From Paragemmobacter amnigenus (GTDB taxonomy: Bacteria > Pseudomonadota > Alphaproteobacteria > Rhodobacterales > Rhodobacteraceae): 64,000 nucleotides of DNA. Location of the stretch: the NCBI RefSeq assembly GCF_009908265.2, contig NZ_JAAATX020000012.1, forward strand, positions 1-64,000. The letters are read 5' to 3'. How positions within the stretch are numbered: the first letter of the stretch is position 1; each line of letters starts with the position of its first letter. Both the position numbers and the translations under genes were made by a program. Positions 49,726 through 59,395 of this stretch are shown piece by piece. The notes under the pieces were generated by a model. The model was not told where the DNA came from. It saw nothing but the letters and a program-made list of their open reading frames with translations, and made no database searches.

Positions 49726-51262
49726 CACCGCGCGGTCCCGCCTGCTTGCCACGGCGGTCCTGCTGGCGGCCGCCGCCCCGTCCCTGCGGGCCGAGGAACC
49801 GCTTTCCGCCATCGACTGGCTGTCGCAATCCGTCTCGGCCCCTGCCACCGCGCCGGTCGATCCGGCCAAACCCACCGCCACTTCCGACGTCACGCCCGAA
49901 GAGGTCGCGGTCTCGGTCATCGGCGCGCCTTCCGCCGATGCCGTGGGCCTTCTCTCGCCACAGGTCACGGGCCTGCCCGCCGCCCTCTGGGGCCCCGGAA
50001 AAAGCGCCCAGATCGCGGCGCTCATCTCTGCCGAACGCATCGACAGCCTGCCAGCCCTGCGCGGCCTCCTTCTGACGCTCCTGCTGGCCGAGGCCGACCC
50101 GCCCGCCGATGCCGGACAGACCGCGCAACTCCTGACCGCCCGCATCGACAAGCTGCTCGACATGGGCGCGCTCGATCAGGCCCGCGCGCTGCTCGATGCC
50201 GCGGGCAGCCGCGATCCGGGGCTGTTCCGGCGCAGCTTCGACGTGGCGCTCCTCACGGGGGAAGAGGATCGCGGCTGCCGCATCATGGTCGAATCCCCCG
50301 GCCTTGCGCCCACCTTCCCCGCCCGCATCTTCTGCCTTGCCCGCTCGGGCGACTGGAACGCCGCCGCGCTGACGCTCCGCACCGGTCAGGCTCTGGGCCA
50401 TATCAGCGACGAGGAAGACGCGCTGCTCTCGCGCTTCCTCGACCCCGACCTCTACGAAGGCGAAGCCCCCCTCGTCGCGCCGAAACCCATCACCCCCCTT
50501 GCATGGCGCATGCTCGAGGCGATCGGCGAACCCCTCTCCACCGCCACCCTGCCCATCGCCTTTGCCCATGCCGAACTGCGCCCGCAGGCCGGCTGGAAAT
50601 CGCAGGTCGAGGCCGCCGAACGCCTTGCCCGCGCGGGGGTGATCCCCTCGAACCTGCTGCTGGGCCTTTATACCGAACGCAAACCCGCGGCCTCCGGCGG
50701 GGTCTGGGACCGCATCGCCGCTTTCCAGCGATTCGACGCCGCCCTGCAATCGGGCGACCGCACCGCCATTGCGCTGGCCCTGCCCGACATCTGGTCGCAC
50801 ATGACCGCCGCCGAACTGGAACCCGCCTTTGCCGACCTTTACGGCAAACGCCTCTCGGCCCTGCCGCTCGACGGCGAGGCAGGCCAGATCGCCTTCACCC
50901 TCGGCCTTCTCTCCCCCGATTTCGAAGCCCTCGCCGCCGCCCGCCAACCCCGTGACGACCGCGAAGCCTTCCTCATCGGCCTCGCCAAGGGTCAGGTCGC
51001 GGGCCTCACCCCGCCCGACAGCCTCGCGCGCGCCATCGCCCCCGCCTTCATCGACCACAGCCCGGGCGAGGATCTCACCCGCCTCACCGAAGACAACCGC
51101 ACGGGCGAGGCGATCCTTGCCGCCATCGAAAAGGTCGAACGCGGCGTGCAGGGCGATCTCGACGGGGTGACGGACGGGCTCGCCCTCCTGCGCAAGGTCG
51201 GCATGGAACGCGCCGCCCGCCGCGCCGCGCTGGAACTCCTCCTTCTGGAACGCAGGGGCTGA
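49715..51262 (+). CDS. Conserved periplasmic protein of unknown function (515 aa)
   Basis: The protein has a signal peptide (ARSRLLATAVLLAAAAPSLRAEE) and a long, largely helical body rich in Ala, Leu and Asp, with repeated helix pairs such as LDMGALDQARALLDAAGSRD, suggesting TPR- or SEL1-like solenoid folding. It is translationally linked to the small membrane gene before it and to xerD after it. In other Rhodobacterales a similar gene is placed before xerD as I recall. No enzyme motif was seen. Confidence 0.75.
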   Translation: MRTDTARSRLLATAVLLAAAAPSLRAEEPLSAIDWLSQSVSAPATAPVDPAKPTATSDVTPEEVAVSVIGAPSADAVGLLSPQVTGLPAALWGPGKSAQIAALISAERIDSLPALRGLLLTLLLAEADPPADAGQTAQLLTARIDKLLDMGALDQARALLDAAGSRDPGLFRRSFDVALLTGEEDRGCRIMVESPGLAPTFPARIFCLARSGDWNAAALTLRTGQALGHISDEEDALLSRFLDPDLYEGEAPLVAPKPITPLAWRMLEAIGEPLSTATLPIAFAHAELRPQAGWKSQVEAAERLARAGVIPSNLLLGLYTERKPAASGGVWDRIAAFQRFDAALQSGDRTAIALALPDIWSHMTAAELEPAFADLYGKRLSALPLDGEAGQIAFTLGLLSPDFEALAAARQPRDDREAFLIGLAKGQVAGLTPPDSLARAIAPAFIDHSPGEDLTRLTEDNRTGEAILAAIEKVERGVQGDLDGVTDGLALLRKVGMERAARRAALELLLLERRG

Positions 51263-51263
51263 C

Positions 51264-52208
51264 ATGGCCCCGCGCGACGACAGCCTCTGGATATCGACCT
51301 TCCTCGACGCGCAGGCCGCCGAACTCGACGCCGCGCGCAACACGCGCCTCGCCTATGGCCGCGATCTCAAGGATTTCGCAGGCTGGCTCGCCCCGCGTGG
51401 CCAGACCCTCGCCACCGCCGACCGTGCCATGGTCGAGGATTACATCATCTTCTGCGAGGCGCAGGGCCTGTCCAAATCCACCCGCGCCCGCCGCCTCTCG
51501 GCCATCCGGCAGCTCTACCGCTTCGCCCATGACGAAGGCTGGCGCGCCGACAATCCCGCGCTCCGGATCAAGGGGCCGGGCGCCACCCGCCGCCTTCCCG
51601 TGACGCTCAGCCTTGAAGAAGTCGACCGCCTGCTCGACGCCGCAAGGTCCAAAGGCAGAACCGAAGGCGAACGCCTGCGGAACTGCGCCCTGATGGAACT
51701 GCTCTACGCCACCGGCATGCGCGTCTCGGAACTCGTCGGCCTGCCCGTCGCCGCCGTCCGTGGCGACCCGCGCATGATCCTCGTGCGCGGCAAGGGCGAC
51801 AAGGAACGCATGGTCCCCCTCTCGGCCCCCGCGCGCGAGGCCGTCACCCGCTGGCTCGCCCATCGCGACACCGCCGAAGAGGCCGCCCGCAAACAGGGCA
51901 ACGCCCCCAGCCGCCACCTCTTCCCCTCCGGCGGGGCCGAAGGGCACCTGACGCGCCAGCACTTCTACCTGCTCATCAAGGACATCGCCGTCGCGGCGGG
52001 CGTCTCTCCGGCCAAGGTCACGCCCCATACCCTGCGCCACGCCTTTGCCACCCACCTCCTGGCGGGCGGGGCCGACCTGCGCGTGATCCAGACGCTTCTG
52101 GGCCATGCCGATGTGGCGACGACCGAAATCTACACCCATGTCCTCGACGACCATCTCAAGACGCTGGTCCTGCAAAACCACCCCCTTGCCCGCCCGCCCA
52201 AGACTTGA
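51264..52208 (+). CDS. xerD: Tyrosine recombinase XerD/XerC-type
   Basis: The 314-residue recombinase has the N-terminal core-binding domain (residues about 5-95) and the catalytic set Arg153 (YATGMRVSEL), Lys177 (VRGKGDKER), His255 and Arg258 (HTLRHAFATHLL), His281 (LGHADVATT) and nucleophile Tyr290 (EIYTHV). It resolves chromosome dimers at dif. It starts 1 bp after the upstream stop. Confidence 0.93.
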   Translation: MAPRDDSLWISTFLDAQAAELDAARNTRLAYGRDLKDFAGWLAPRGQTLATADRAMVEDYIIFCEAQGLSKSTRARRLSAIRQLYRFAHDEGWRADNPALRIKGPGATRRLPVTLSLEEVDRLLDAARSKGRTEGERLRNCALMELLYATGMRVSELVGLPVAAVRGDPRMILVRGKGDKERMVPLSAPAREAVTRWLAHRDTAEEAARKQGNAPSRHLFPSGGAEGHLTRQHFYLLIKDIAVAAGVSPAKVTPHTLRHAFATHLLAGGADLRVIQTLLGHADVATTEIYTHVLDDHLKTLVLQNHPLARPPKT

Positions 52209-52280
52209 ACCCGCCCCCCCGGGCACCGAATATAGCCGTCAGGCGCAAGTGCGCCCTGCCCGCCCGACAACGGACCGCCA

Positions 52281-53585
52281 ATGACCCTTGACGCCGCCTT
52301 CTGGATCACCTCTGCCGCCATCCTCGTGCTGCTCTGCCTTTCGGCCTTCTTCTCGGGCTCGGAAACCGCACTGACCGCAGCCTCGCGCGGCAAGCTCAAG
52401 GCACAGGCGGATCGCGGCTCGCGCGGGGCCAACGCCGCCATGCGCGTGACCGAGGACAGCGAACGCATGATCGGCGCGCTGCTTCTGGGCAACAACATCG
52501 TCAACATCCTCTCCGCCTCGCTGGCAACCGCGCTCCTGACGCGCCTCTTCGGCGACAGCGGCGTCGCGCTGGCGACGCTGGTGATGACCGTCCTCGTCCT
52601 CATCTTCGGCGAGGTGCTGCCCAAGACCCTGTCGATCACCTATCCCGAAGCCGTCGCCACCCGCGTCGCCCCGATCATCCGCGTGCTCATCCTCGTCTTC
52701 TCGCCCGTCGTGGCCATCGTGCGGCTGCTGGTGCGCGGCATCCTCCGCGCCATCGGCATCCGCGGCAATGACGAAGGCCGCATCACCGCCATCCGCGAGG
52801 AAATCGCCGGCACCATCGCGCTCGGCCATTCCGAGGGCGCGGTGGAAAAGGACGCCCGCGACCGGCTGCTGGGCGCGCTCGACCTCACCCACCGCACGGT
52901 GGACGAGATCATGCGCCACCGCCGCCAGATCGAGATGATCGATGCCGACAACCCGCCGGAAAGGATCCTGACACAGGCACTCGCCTCGCCGCACACCCGC
53001 CTGCCCATCTTCCGCGACAGCGACGAGAACATCCTCGGCGTCATCCACGCCAAGGACCTCTTGCGCGAGGTCGACCGCCTCGTCCGCGGCGATGGCGACA
53101 CTTCAGGCAGCCTCGACAACCTCGCGCAGCTCGACATCGTCCGCATCGCGATGAAGCCCTACTTCATCCCCGAAACCACGACGCTCGACGAACAGATGCG
53201 CGAATTCCTGAAACGCCGCACCCATTTCGCGCTGGTCGTGGACGAATACGGCGCGCTTCAGGGCCTCATCACACTCGAAGACATCCTCGAAGAGATCGTG
53301 GGAGAGATCACCGACGAATTCGACATCGTGGCCAAGGATGGCGGGCTGAAAAGCACCGAAACCGGCGACTACATCATCGATGGCGCCATGACGATCCGCG
53401 ACCTCAACCGCGCCACCGACTGGACCCTTCCCGATGACGAGGCGAACACCATCGCCGGTCTCGTGATCCACGAGGCCCAGACCATCCCCGCCGAGGGGCA
53501 GGTCTTCAGCTTCCACGGCTTCCGCTTCGAGGTGCTCCAGCGCCGCGAGAACCGCCTGACGCGGCTCAAGGTCCGCCCGCTCTAA
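52281..53585 (+). CDS. CNNM/CorC-HlyC family transporter
   Basis: The 434-residue protein has an N-terminal DUF21 membrane domain (about residues 1-170, with CLSAFFSGSETALTAASRGKL), a CBS pair and a C-terminal CorC/HlyC domain (VVDEYGALQGLITLEDILEEIVGEI). Such proteins take part in Mg/Co efflux or transport. It follows xerD by 72 bp and ends convergent with a small gene, overlapping by 4 bp. Confidence 0.92.
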   Translation: MTLDAAFWITSAAILVLLCLSAFFSGSETALTAASRGKLKAQADRGSRGANAAMRVTEDSERMIGALLLGNNIVNILSASLATALLTRLFGDSGVALATLVMTVLVLIFGEVLPKTLSITYPEAVATRVAPIIRVLILVFSPVVAIVRLLVRGILRAIGIRGNDEGRITAIREEIAGTIALGHSEGAVEKDARDRLLGALDLTHRTVDEIMRHRRQIEMIDADNPPERILTQALASPHTRLPIFRDSDENILGVIHAKDLLREVDRLVRGDGDTSGSLDNLAQLDIVRIAMKPYFIPETTTLDEQMREFLKRRTHFALVVDEYGALQGLITLEDILEEIVGEITDEFDIVAKDGGLKSTETGDYIIDGAMTIRDLNRATDWTLPDDEANTIAGLVIHEAQTIPAEGQVFSFHGFRFEVLQRRENRLTRLKVRPL

Positions 53586-53833
53586 CGCACCGCCTTCAGC
53601 GTCACATTGCCCTGCGCGTCGACCGCGAACCCCTCCGCATCGAACCGCGCCTCCAGCGCAAGGCGCTGCGCCTTGGCCGCCAGCAGCCGGTAATGCAGGT
53701 CAAAGACCGACTGGTCGAAATAATGCCCCATCCCCGCGTCTGGGCCCGCGTCCGGCCCCGCCTTTGGGCCCGCCTCGGGGGCAGGCGGGGCATCGCCCTC
53801 CAACACCATGAATTCGCGCCGTTTCCCGATCAT
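53582..53833 (-). CDS. Small protein with AGPx tandem repeat (83 aa)
   Basis: The 83-residue frame begins MIGKRREFMVLEGD and has a run AGPKAGPDAGPDAG (residues about 21-34) from a 12-bp tandem repeat in the DNA. The C-terminal half (HYFDQSVFDLHYRLLAAKAQRL) looks like a real amphipathic helix. No signal or domain is seen. It is convergent with the CorC-type gene; coding is plausible but not certain. Confidence 0.55.
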   Translation of the reverse strand: MIGKRREFMVLEGDAPPAPEAGPKAGPDAGPDAGMGHYFDQSVFDLHYRLLAAKAQRLALEARFDAEGFAVDAQGNVTLKAVR

Positions 53834-53958
53834 CCCACACCTCTGTGCCGGACATAGACCGCGCCCGCCTGCCCCGCCACTGCCCGACAGCAGGGCTTCA
53901 TATCCAGACGGATGGGTTTGGCCCCGTGACGTTGCGTAACGCGGCGAGAACGGGCCGC

Positions 53959-55566
53959 CTACCGGCTGCGGAACAGCGACCCCAATATCCCCCGTACCAC
54001 CGCCTGCCCCGTCTTCGTGCCAAGTTGCCGCGCAAAGCTCTTGGCAAAGGCCGTCCCGATGGAATCGCTGCGCCCCGTGCTGCTCCGCGCCGTGCCGCTG
54101 CGGCTCGGGCGCTCCGTCTCGGCCCCGCCCCCGCCGCTCCGCCCGCCGTCATAGCGCCGCGCGCGGGTCAGCCCGTCATCCTCGCTTCCGCCCCATGGCC
54201 CGGACCCGCCACCCTGCGGCGCGGATGCCCTGCCCTGTTCCGCATCGGCCTCGCGCGCGGCCTGTTCGGCCCGCGCGCGCAGCTTTTCATAGGCGCTCTC
54301 GCGATCGACGGGCGTGTCGTATTTCCCCTTCACCGGCGATTGCACCACCAGTTGCGCCCGCAGCGCGGGGTCGATCGGGCCAAGCTGGCTGAAGGGCGGG
54401 CGCACCAGCGTCCGCTCCACCATCCCGGGGATCCCCTTGTTCTCCAGAAAGGACGTCACCGCCTCGCCCGTACCCACCTCGCGGATCGCCTCCTCGGTGG
54501 CAAAGCGCGGATTGGGCCGATAGGTTTCCGCCGCCATCCGCAGGTCCTTCTGGTCCTTGGCCGTAAAGGCCCGCAGCGCGTGCTGCACGCGGTTTCCCAG
54601 CTGGCCAAGGATGTTCTCCGGCACATCCGCCGGATTCTGCGTGATGAAATAGACCCCCACGCCCTTGGACCGGATCAGCCGCGCCACCTGCTCCACCTTG
54701 GCCACAAGCGCCTTGGGCGCATCCGCAAACAGCAGATGCGCCTCGTCGAAGAAGAAGACCAGCTTCGGCTTGTCCGGATCGCCCACCTCGGGCAGCGTCT
54801 CGAACAGTTCCGACAACAGCCAAAGAAGGAAGGTCGCATAAAGCCGCGGCGACTGCATCAGCCTGTCCGCGGCAAGGATGTTGATCCGCCCCATCCCCGC
54901 CCCGTCGACCAGCATCAGATCCGCCAGATCCAGCGCCGGTTCCCCGAACAGCTTGGCCCCCCCCTCGTTCTCCAGCACCAGGAGCCGCCGCTGGATCGCC
55001 CCGATGGATGCCGTCGCCACAAGGCCATAGCGCGTCGATATGGCCTCGGCGTTCTCGCCGATAAAGACCAGCAGCGCCTGCAGGTCCTTCATGTCCAGAA
55101 GCGGCAACCCCTCCTCGTCCGCCAGACGGAAGGCCACGTTCAGCACGCCCTCCTGCGGCTCGGTCAATTCCAGCAACCGCGACAGCAGCAAAGGCCCCAT
55201 CTCGGCCACGGTCGCCCGCACCGGATGGCCCTGCTCGCCGAACATGTCCCAGAAGGTCACCGGAAAGGCGCGGTATTGCAGGTCCAGCCCGATCTTCGCC
55301 GCCCGCTCCATGAAGGGCGCGTGCAGCTTGTGCGCCGCCGATCCCGACGCCCCCAGCCCCGACAGATCGCCCTTCACATCCGACAGGAAGACCGGCACGC
55401 CCGCGGCCGAGAACCCCTCCGCCAGCACCTGCAGCGTCACCGTCTTGCCCGTCCCCGTCGCCCCCGCAATCAGCCCGTGGCGGTTGCCGTATTTCAGCAG
55501 CAGGGTCTGCGGCAGACCATAGCCCTCGCCGCCGCCTCCCACAAAGATCACGCCCTCATCCGCCAC
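53959..55566 (-). CDS. HerA-like (DUF853) ATPase
   Basis: The 535-residue protein has Walker [11 protein letters not shown] (Lys41), Walker [14 protein letters not shown] and [12 protein letters not shown]. It fits the helicase HerA-like/DUF853 family of unknown function, related to FtsK-HerA translocases. The C-terminal 130 residues are low-complexity (Gly/Ser/Arg) and end in [22 protein letters not shown] start at 55566 is preceded by GGGAG. Confidence 0.88.
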   Translation of the reverse strand: MADEGVIFVGGGGEGYGLPQTLLLKYGNRHGLIAGATGTGKTVTLQVLAEGFSAAGVPVFLSDVKGDLSGLGASGSAAHKLHAPFMERAAKIGLDLQYRAFPVTFWDMFGEQGHPVRATVAEMGPLLLSRLLELTEPQEGVLNVAFRLADEEGLPLLDMKDLQALLVFIGENAEAISTRYGLVATASIGAIQRRLLVLENEGGAKLFGEPALDLADLMLVDGAGMGRINILAADRLMQSPRLYATFLLWLLSELFETLPEVGDPDKPKLVFFFDEAHLLFADAPKALVAKVEQVARLIRSKGVGVYFITQNPADVPENILGQLGNRVQHALRAFTAKDQKDLRMAAETYRPNPRFATEEAIREVGTGEAVTSFLENKGIPGMVERTLVRPPFSQLGPIDPALRAQLVVQSPVKGKYDTPVDRESAYEKLRARAEQAAREADAEQGRASAPQGGGSGPWGGSEDDGLTRARRYDGGRSGGGGAETERPSRSGTARSSTGRSDSIGTAFAKSFARQLGTKTGQAVVRGILGSLFRSR

Positions 55567-55824
55567 GCCGCATCTCCCGTCACCGGCCCGCAGATCGCGC
55601 GGCCATACCCCAAGTCACTCTGCCCGCCACCGGACGCAAACACCCGTCCGACGGCGCGGCAAGGTCACCAGATTACATGCTTTCGTCTGGCTTTCCAGCG
55701 CCCTGCCAACGTCCGGTTGCACGCCCGCCCCCGCCCTCGCCCGACACGCCGCACGGCACGATATTTTTGACCAGACGGACAGAATTCCCTTGTTTTACGG
55801 CACCCGAAGCCGCCAGATTCCCTG

Positions 55825-55853
55825 TTGACGGACGCGCCTTTCCCGCTTAGCGT
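55825..55853 (+). promoter_or_regulatory. Promoter of a candidate small RNA
   Basis: TTGACG and TAGCGT are spaced 17 bp. The -35 matches five of six consensus bases; the -10 keeps the three most conserved positions. A hairpin and strong terminator follow within about 80 bp. Confidence 0.5.
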
Positions 55854-55859
55854 CCCAAC

Positions 55860-55933
55860 CCATGAAGTCGGCCAGTCCGACAGGGAGCAAATAATGATAC
55901 GAAAAGGGGCCGCCTGTCGGCCCTTTTTCTTTT
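55860..55933 (+). ncRNA. Candidate small RNA or leader ending in an intrinsic terminator
   Basis: From the expected start near 55860 the transcript has a GTCGG/CCGAC hairpin (55867-55881), a single-stranded A-rich stretch and then a terminator with stem of at least nine pairs (55902-55928) and a U-run. An AGGGAG-N6-ATG is inside, so a short leader peptide across the terminator is an alternative reading. No known sRNA family is recognised. The rest of the 507-bp gap (55567-56073) shows no gene. Confidence 0.5.
55902..55933 (+). terminator. Strong intrinsic terminator
   Basis: AAAAGGGGCCG pairs with CGGCCCTTTTT around a CCTGT loop, followed by CTTTT. It is the strongest terminator in the window and no protein gene ends just before it on this strand. 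Confidence 0.85.
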
Positions 55934-56073
55934 GTGCCCCGTCGCGCCCCTCGCAGGCCCTGCGGATCACCGCCCCACCCCTGCGACAGGCTCCGCCGAT
56001 GCGGTTTTTTCGCACCTGACAGTGCCCGCCCCGCGTGATAAGCCGCAGCCAAACCAACCGAGGACGATCGAGT

Positions 56074-56736
56074 ATGTTTCTCACTTCCCTGAACCGCCCC
56101 CTTGCCATTGCCCTGACACTGGGTCTCGGCCTCGCCCTGCCCGCCGCCGCACAGGAAGCCCCCGCCGAAGGCACCGCCGCCGGAAGCGATCTGTCGATGG
56201 GTCAGGCACCGGCGGATGGCGTGGGCTCCACCTATGTGAAGGCCAGCTTCGAATCCTGGGAACAGCGCTGCGTCAAATCCGGCACCGATGCCGATCCCTG
56301 CCAGCTCTACCAGCTGCTCAAGGATGCCAGCGGCAATTCGGTCGCGGAAATCGGGATGTTCTCGCTGCCCGAAGGCGGTCAGGCCGCTGCCGGTGCCACG
56401 ATCATCGCCCCCCTCGAAACCCTGCTGACCGGCGGCGTCCGCATCGGCATCGACGAGGCCGAGCCGAAGATCTACCCCTTCACCTTCTGCTCGCAGGTGG
56501 GCTGCGTGGCCCGCGTCGGCTTCACCGCCGAAGAGGTCGCGGCCTTCAAGGCCGGCAACAAGGCCACGCTGACCATCGTCCCCGCCGTCGCACCGGACAA
56601 GACCGTGGCGCTGGAAATCTCGCTCAAGGGCTTCACCGCGGGCTATGACGCCGTGGCCGAGTCGCAAGTGGCCGCCGCCGCCGCTGCCGCGGCCGCCGCC
56701 CCCGCCGAAGGCGCCGCGGAAGAACCGCAGGAATAA
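56074..56736 (+). CDS. Invasion-associated locus B (IalB) family protein
   Basis: The 220-residue protein has a signal peptide (PLAIALTLGLGLALPAAAQ) and the IalB pattern (WEQRCVKSGTDADPCQLYQLL; FCSQVGCVARVGFTAEEV; LKGFTAGYDAV). It is a periplasmic protein of unclear function found across alphaproteobacteria. The C-terminus is a poly-Ala tract followed by EGAAEEPQE. A terminator directly follows. Confidence 0.92.
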   Translation: MFLTSLNRPLAIALTLGLGLALPAAAQEAPAEGTAAGSDLSMGQAPADGVGSTYVKASFESWEQRCVKSGTDADPCQLYQLLKDASGNSVAEIGMFSLPEGGQAAAGATIIAPLETLLTGGVRIGIDEAEPKIYPFTFCSQVGCVARVGFTAEEVAAFKAGNKATLTIVPAVAPDKTVALEISLKGFTAGYDAVAESQVAAAAAAAAAAPAEGAAEEPQE

Positions 56737-56761
56737 CCGGCCACCGGTCCCGACCTCCGAC

Positions 56762-56792
56762 AGGCCGCAGCCGCACAGGCTGCGGCCTTTCT
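56762..56792 (+). terminator. Intrinsic terminator of ialB
   Basis: AGGCCGCAGCC and GGCTGCGGCCT make an 11-bp stem around GCACA, followed by TTCTC. It is 25 bp after the ialB stop and lies against the convergent ketosynthase gene's end. Confidence 0.8.
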
Positions 56793-57988
56793 CATGCCCG
56801 CCGCAGCGCCAGCACCGCGTTCAATCCGCCAAAGGCAAAGGCGTTGGACAGCGCCACCTCCACCCGCGCCTCGCGCGCCACGTTCGGCACGACATCCAGC
56901 GCGCAATCGGGATCGGCCTCGCGAAACCCGATGGTGGGCGCGATCACCCCGTCGCGCAGCGCCATGAGACAGGCCAGCAGCTCCACCGCCCCCGTCCCGC
57001 CGATCACATGCCCGTGCATCGCCTTGGTCGCACTGACCGGCGGCACCTGCCCGCCAAAGACCTGCCGCAGCGCCGCCGCCTCGGTCCGGTCATTCGCCGC
57101 CGTCCCCGTGCCATGGGCATTGACGTAATCCACCGCCGCGGGCGCGATCCCCGCATCGCGCAACGCCCCGCCGATGGCCCGCGCCGCGCCGTCGACCGAC
57201 GGCGCCACCAGATCGCCCGCATCCGATGTCATGGCGAACCCCGCCACCTCGGCCAGAATCTCGGCCCCCCGTGCCAGCGCCGCCTCGCGCTCTTCAAAGA
57301 CAAAGACCGCCGCGCCCTCTCCCTGCACCATCCCGTCGCGGCTGCGGCAGAAGGGGCGGCATCCACCGGGCGACATCACCCGCAACCCCTCCCACGCCTT
57401 CATCCCGCCAAAGGTCAGCATCGCCTCGGACCCGCCCGTCAGCACGGCGCGACAGGCCCCCGACCGCACCATCTGGAACGCCAGCCCCATCGCGTGGTTC
57501 GAACTGGCACAGGCCGTCGAGACGGTAAAGACCGGCCCGCGGATGCCATGCGCCATGGACACATGGCTCGCCCCCGCATTGGCCATCAGCCTCGGCACGG
57601 TCAGCGGATGGACACGGTTCTTCCCCTCGGCAAAGACCGCGCGATAGCTTTCTTCCTGCGTCTGCAGACCGCCGCCTGCCGTGCCAAGGATCACGCCGCA
57701 ATCCGCACCCTCGCCCACGACCAGCCCCGATTGCGCCATGGCCTGCGCCGCCGCCACCAGCGCGAATTGCGCGAAACGGTCCGCCTGTGCGACCACGCCC
57801 CGCTCCAGATGCGCGCCGGCGTCCCAGCCGCGCACCTGCGCGCCGATGCCGACCATCAACCGCTCGGCCCCCGCCACCTCCAGCGGCCCGATCCCCGAGC
57901 GCCCCTCGCGCATCGCCGCCCAGGTTCCGGCCACATCATGGGCCAGCGCATTGACCGTCCCCGCGCCGGTGATGACGACCCGCCTCAT
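56792..57988 (-). CDS. Beta-ketoacyl-ACP synthase (FabF/NodE-like)
   Basis: The 398-residue ketosynthase has the Cys-His-His triad: Cys160 (VSTACASSNHAMG), NAHGTGTAANDRTE and MHGHVIGGTGAVE. It elongates acyl chains on an acyl carrier protein. Its start overlaps the stop of a dedicated ACP gene (ATGA), and an lpxD gene precedes both. Such a set suggests a specialised acyl chain, as in rhizobial AcpXL systems. Confidence 0.9.
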   Translation of the reverse strand: MRRVVITGAGTVNALAHDVAGTWAAMREGRSGIGPLEVAGAERLMVGIGAQVRGWDAGAHLERGVVAQADRFAQFALVAAAQAMAQSGLVVGEGADCGVILGTAGGGLQTQEESYRAVFAEGKNRVHPLTVPRLMANAGASHVSMAHGIRGPVFTVSTACASSNHAMGLAFQMVRSGACRAVLTGGSEAMLTFGGMKAWEGLRVMSPGGCRPFCRSRDGMVQGEGAAVFVFEEREAALARGAEILAEVAGFAMTSDAGDLVAPSVDGAARAIGGALRDAGIAPAAVDYVNAHGTGTAANDRTEAAALRQVFGGQVPPVSATKAMHGHVIGGTGAVELLACLMALRDGVIAPTIGFREADPDCALDVVPNVAREARVEVALSNAFAFGGLNAVLALRRA

Positions 57989-58245
57989 GCCGCCTTCTGC
58001 GCGACCAGCCCCTCGACCGCCGCAACGATGGCCCCCACGGTCGAGATGTCGAAGCCCGACTGCGCCGGATCATTCGCATTGAACGGGACCGAGATGTCGA
58101 AGGCCTCCTCGATGGCGAAGATCGCCTCGACCAGCCCCAGCGAATCCAGCCCCAACTCCTCGGGGCGGCTGTCCGGCGTCACATCCGAAACCTGAAGAAG
58201 CGCCTGTTGCGCTATGATTTCAATGACCTTTTCCCGAACATCCAT
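57985..58245 (-). CDS. Acyl carrier protein (specialised)
   Basis: The 86-residue protein carries the phosphopantetheine site Ser35 in LGLDSLGLVEAIFAIEEAF. It differs from housekeeping AcpP in having an extra segment (PFNANDPAQSGFDI) after helix II, resembling AcpXL-type carriers. It is coupled to the ketosynthase gene and follows lpxD by 21 bp. Start ATG at 58245 lacks a strong ribosome site. Confidence 0.88.
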   Translation of the reverse strand: MDVREKVIEIIAQQALLQVSDVTPDSRPEELGLDSLGLVEAIFAIEEAFDISVPFNANDPAQSGFDISTVGAIVAAVEGLVAQKAA

Positions 58246-58266
58246 CACAGACCAGCCCCCCACCCG

Positions 58267-59361
58267 TCACTCATCCGCCGAAGTCTTGGGCAGGACGGCA
58301 CGCTCGATCTCGGCCACTTTCGCCGCCAGCCGCGGCAGGCGGCGCAGCGCTTTCTGCATCTCGACATGCGTCTCCATCTTCACCGCCGGATAGCCCAGCA
58401 GCACCCGCCCCGCAGGCGCGTTGGTAAAGATCTTGGTCGCCCCCCCCGCGATGACATCGTCCCCCACGAAGATGTTGTCGTTCACCCCGCATTGCCCGCC
58501 CATGACCACGCGATCCCCGATCCGCGCCGATCCGGCAATGCCCACCTGCCCGCAGAGCAGACAGTCGCGCCCGACCTGCACGTTGTGGCCGATATGGACA
58601 AGGTTATCCAGCTTCGTCCCCGACCCGATCACCGTGTCGCGGATGGTGCCGCGGTCGATGCAGACATTCGCCCCCACCTCCACATCATCGCCCAGAGTGA
58701 CCGCCCCCAGCGAATGGATGCGCGTCCAGCTCTGCCGCCGGATTTCGCTGCGTTCTCCAAGGGTTTCGCGGATTTCCTCGACCCCCGACTTCTCGGGCGT
58801 CACAAAGGAAAAGCCATCCGCCCCGATCACCGCGCCCGGCTGGCAGATGAAGCGGTCCCCGATGGTGACCCGCGCCCCGATCCGCGCGCCCTGCAGGATC
58901 AGCGCATCCTCCCCGATCACTGCGCCTTCCGCGATGGACACATGGCTTGCAATCCGCGCCCGCGCTCCGATCCGCACACCCCGCCCGATGGTCACGAACG
59001 GCCCGACCGCCGCCCCCGCGCCCAGGTCCGCCGACGGATCGACAATCGCCATCGGATGCACACCCGCCGCGATCTCCGGTCCCGGGTCCATCAGCACTGT
59101 CAGACCCGCCATCGCCAGCCGCCCGCGCGGCGCAAAGATCGCGGCGCGCAGCCCCATCCCCCGCCAGTCCGCCCCGGGCCACAGCAGCGCCGCCACCGCC
59201 CGCCCCTGCGCGATCCCGCCCGCATATTTCGGGTCCATGGCCAGCGCCAGCGCCTCCGGCCCCGCGCTCTGCGGCTCCGACGCGCGGCTCACGCGGATAT
59301 CGAGGTCCCCCTCCGCCTCGGCCCCAAGGGCCACGGCAATCTCGCGGATCGTATGGGCCAT
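58267..59361 (-). CDS. lpxD: UDP-3-O-acylglucosamine N-acyltransferase LpxD
   Basis: The 364-residue protein has the LpxD N-terminal domain (residues 1-110) and a left-handed beta-helix of hexapeptide repeats ([20 protein letters not shown] onward) with [21 protein letters not shown], and a C-terminal helix. It adds the N-linked acyl chain of lipid A. It is not next to fabZ or lpxA, so it may be a second copy or simply relocated, here with its own ACP and ketosynthase. Confidence 0.92.
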   Translation of the reverse strand: MAHTIREIAVALGAEAEGDLDIRVSRASEPQSAGPEALALAMDPKYAGGIAQGRAVAALLWPGADWRGMGLRAAIFAPRGRLAMAGLTVLMDPGPEIAAGVHPMAIVDPSADLGAGAAVGPFVTIGRGVRIGARARIASHVSIAEGAVIGEDALILQGARIGARVTIGDRFICQPGAVIGADGFSFVTPEKSGVEEIRETLGERSEIRRQSWTRIHSLGAVTLGDDVEVGANVCIDRGTIRDTVIGSGTKLDNLVHIGHNVQVGRDCLLCGQVGIAGSARIGDRVVMGGQCGVNDNIFVGDDVIAGGATKIFTNAPAGRVLLGYPAVKMETHVEMQKALRRLPRLAAKVAEIERAVLPKTSADE

Positions 59362-59395
59362 CGCAGACTCCGGTCAGGCAGAACTCCGCCCCCGC

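Noticed and set aside
55894-56019. A 41-codon ORF beginning MIRKGAACRPFFF within the candidate sRNA
   Set aside because: It has a fair ribosome site but runs through a strong terminator, so full-length translation is unlikely. Kept only as an alternative reading of the sRNA.
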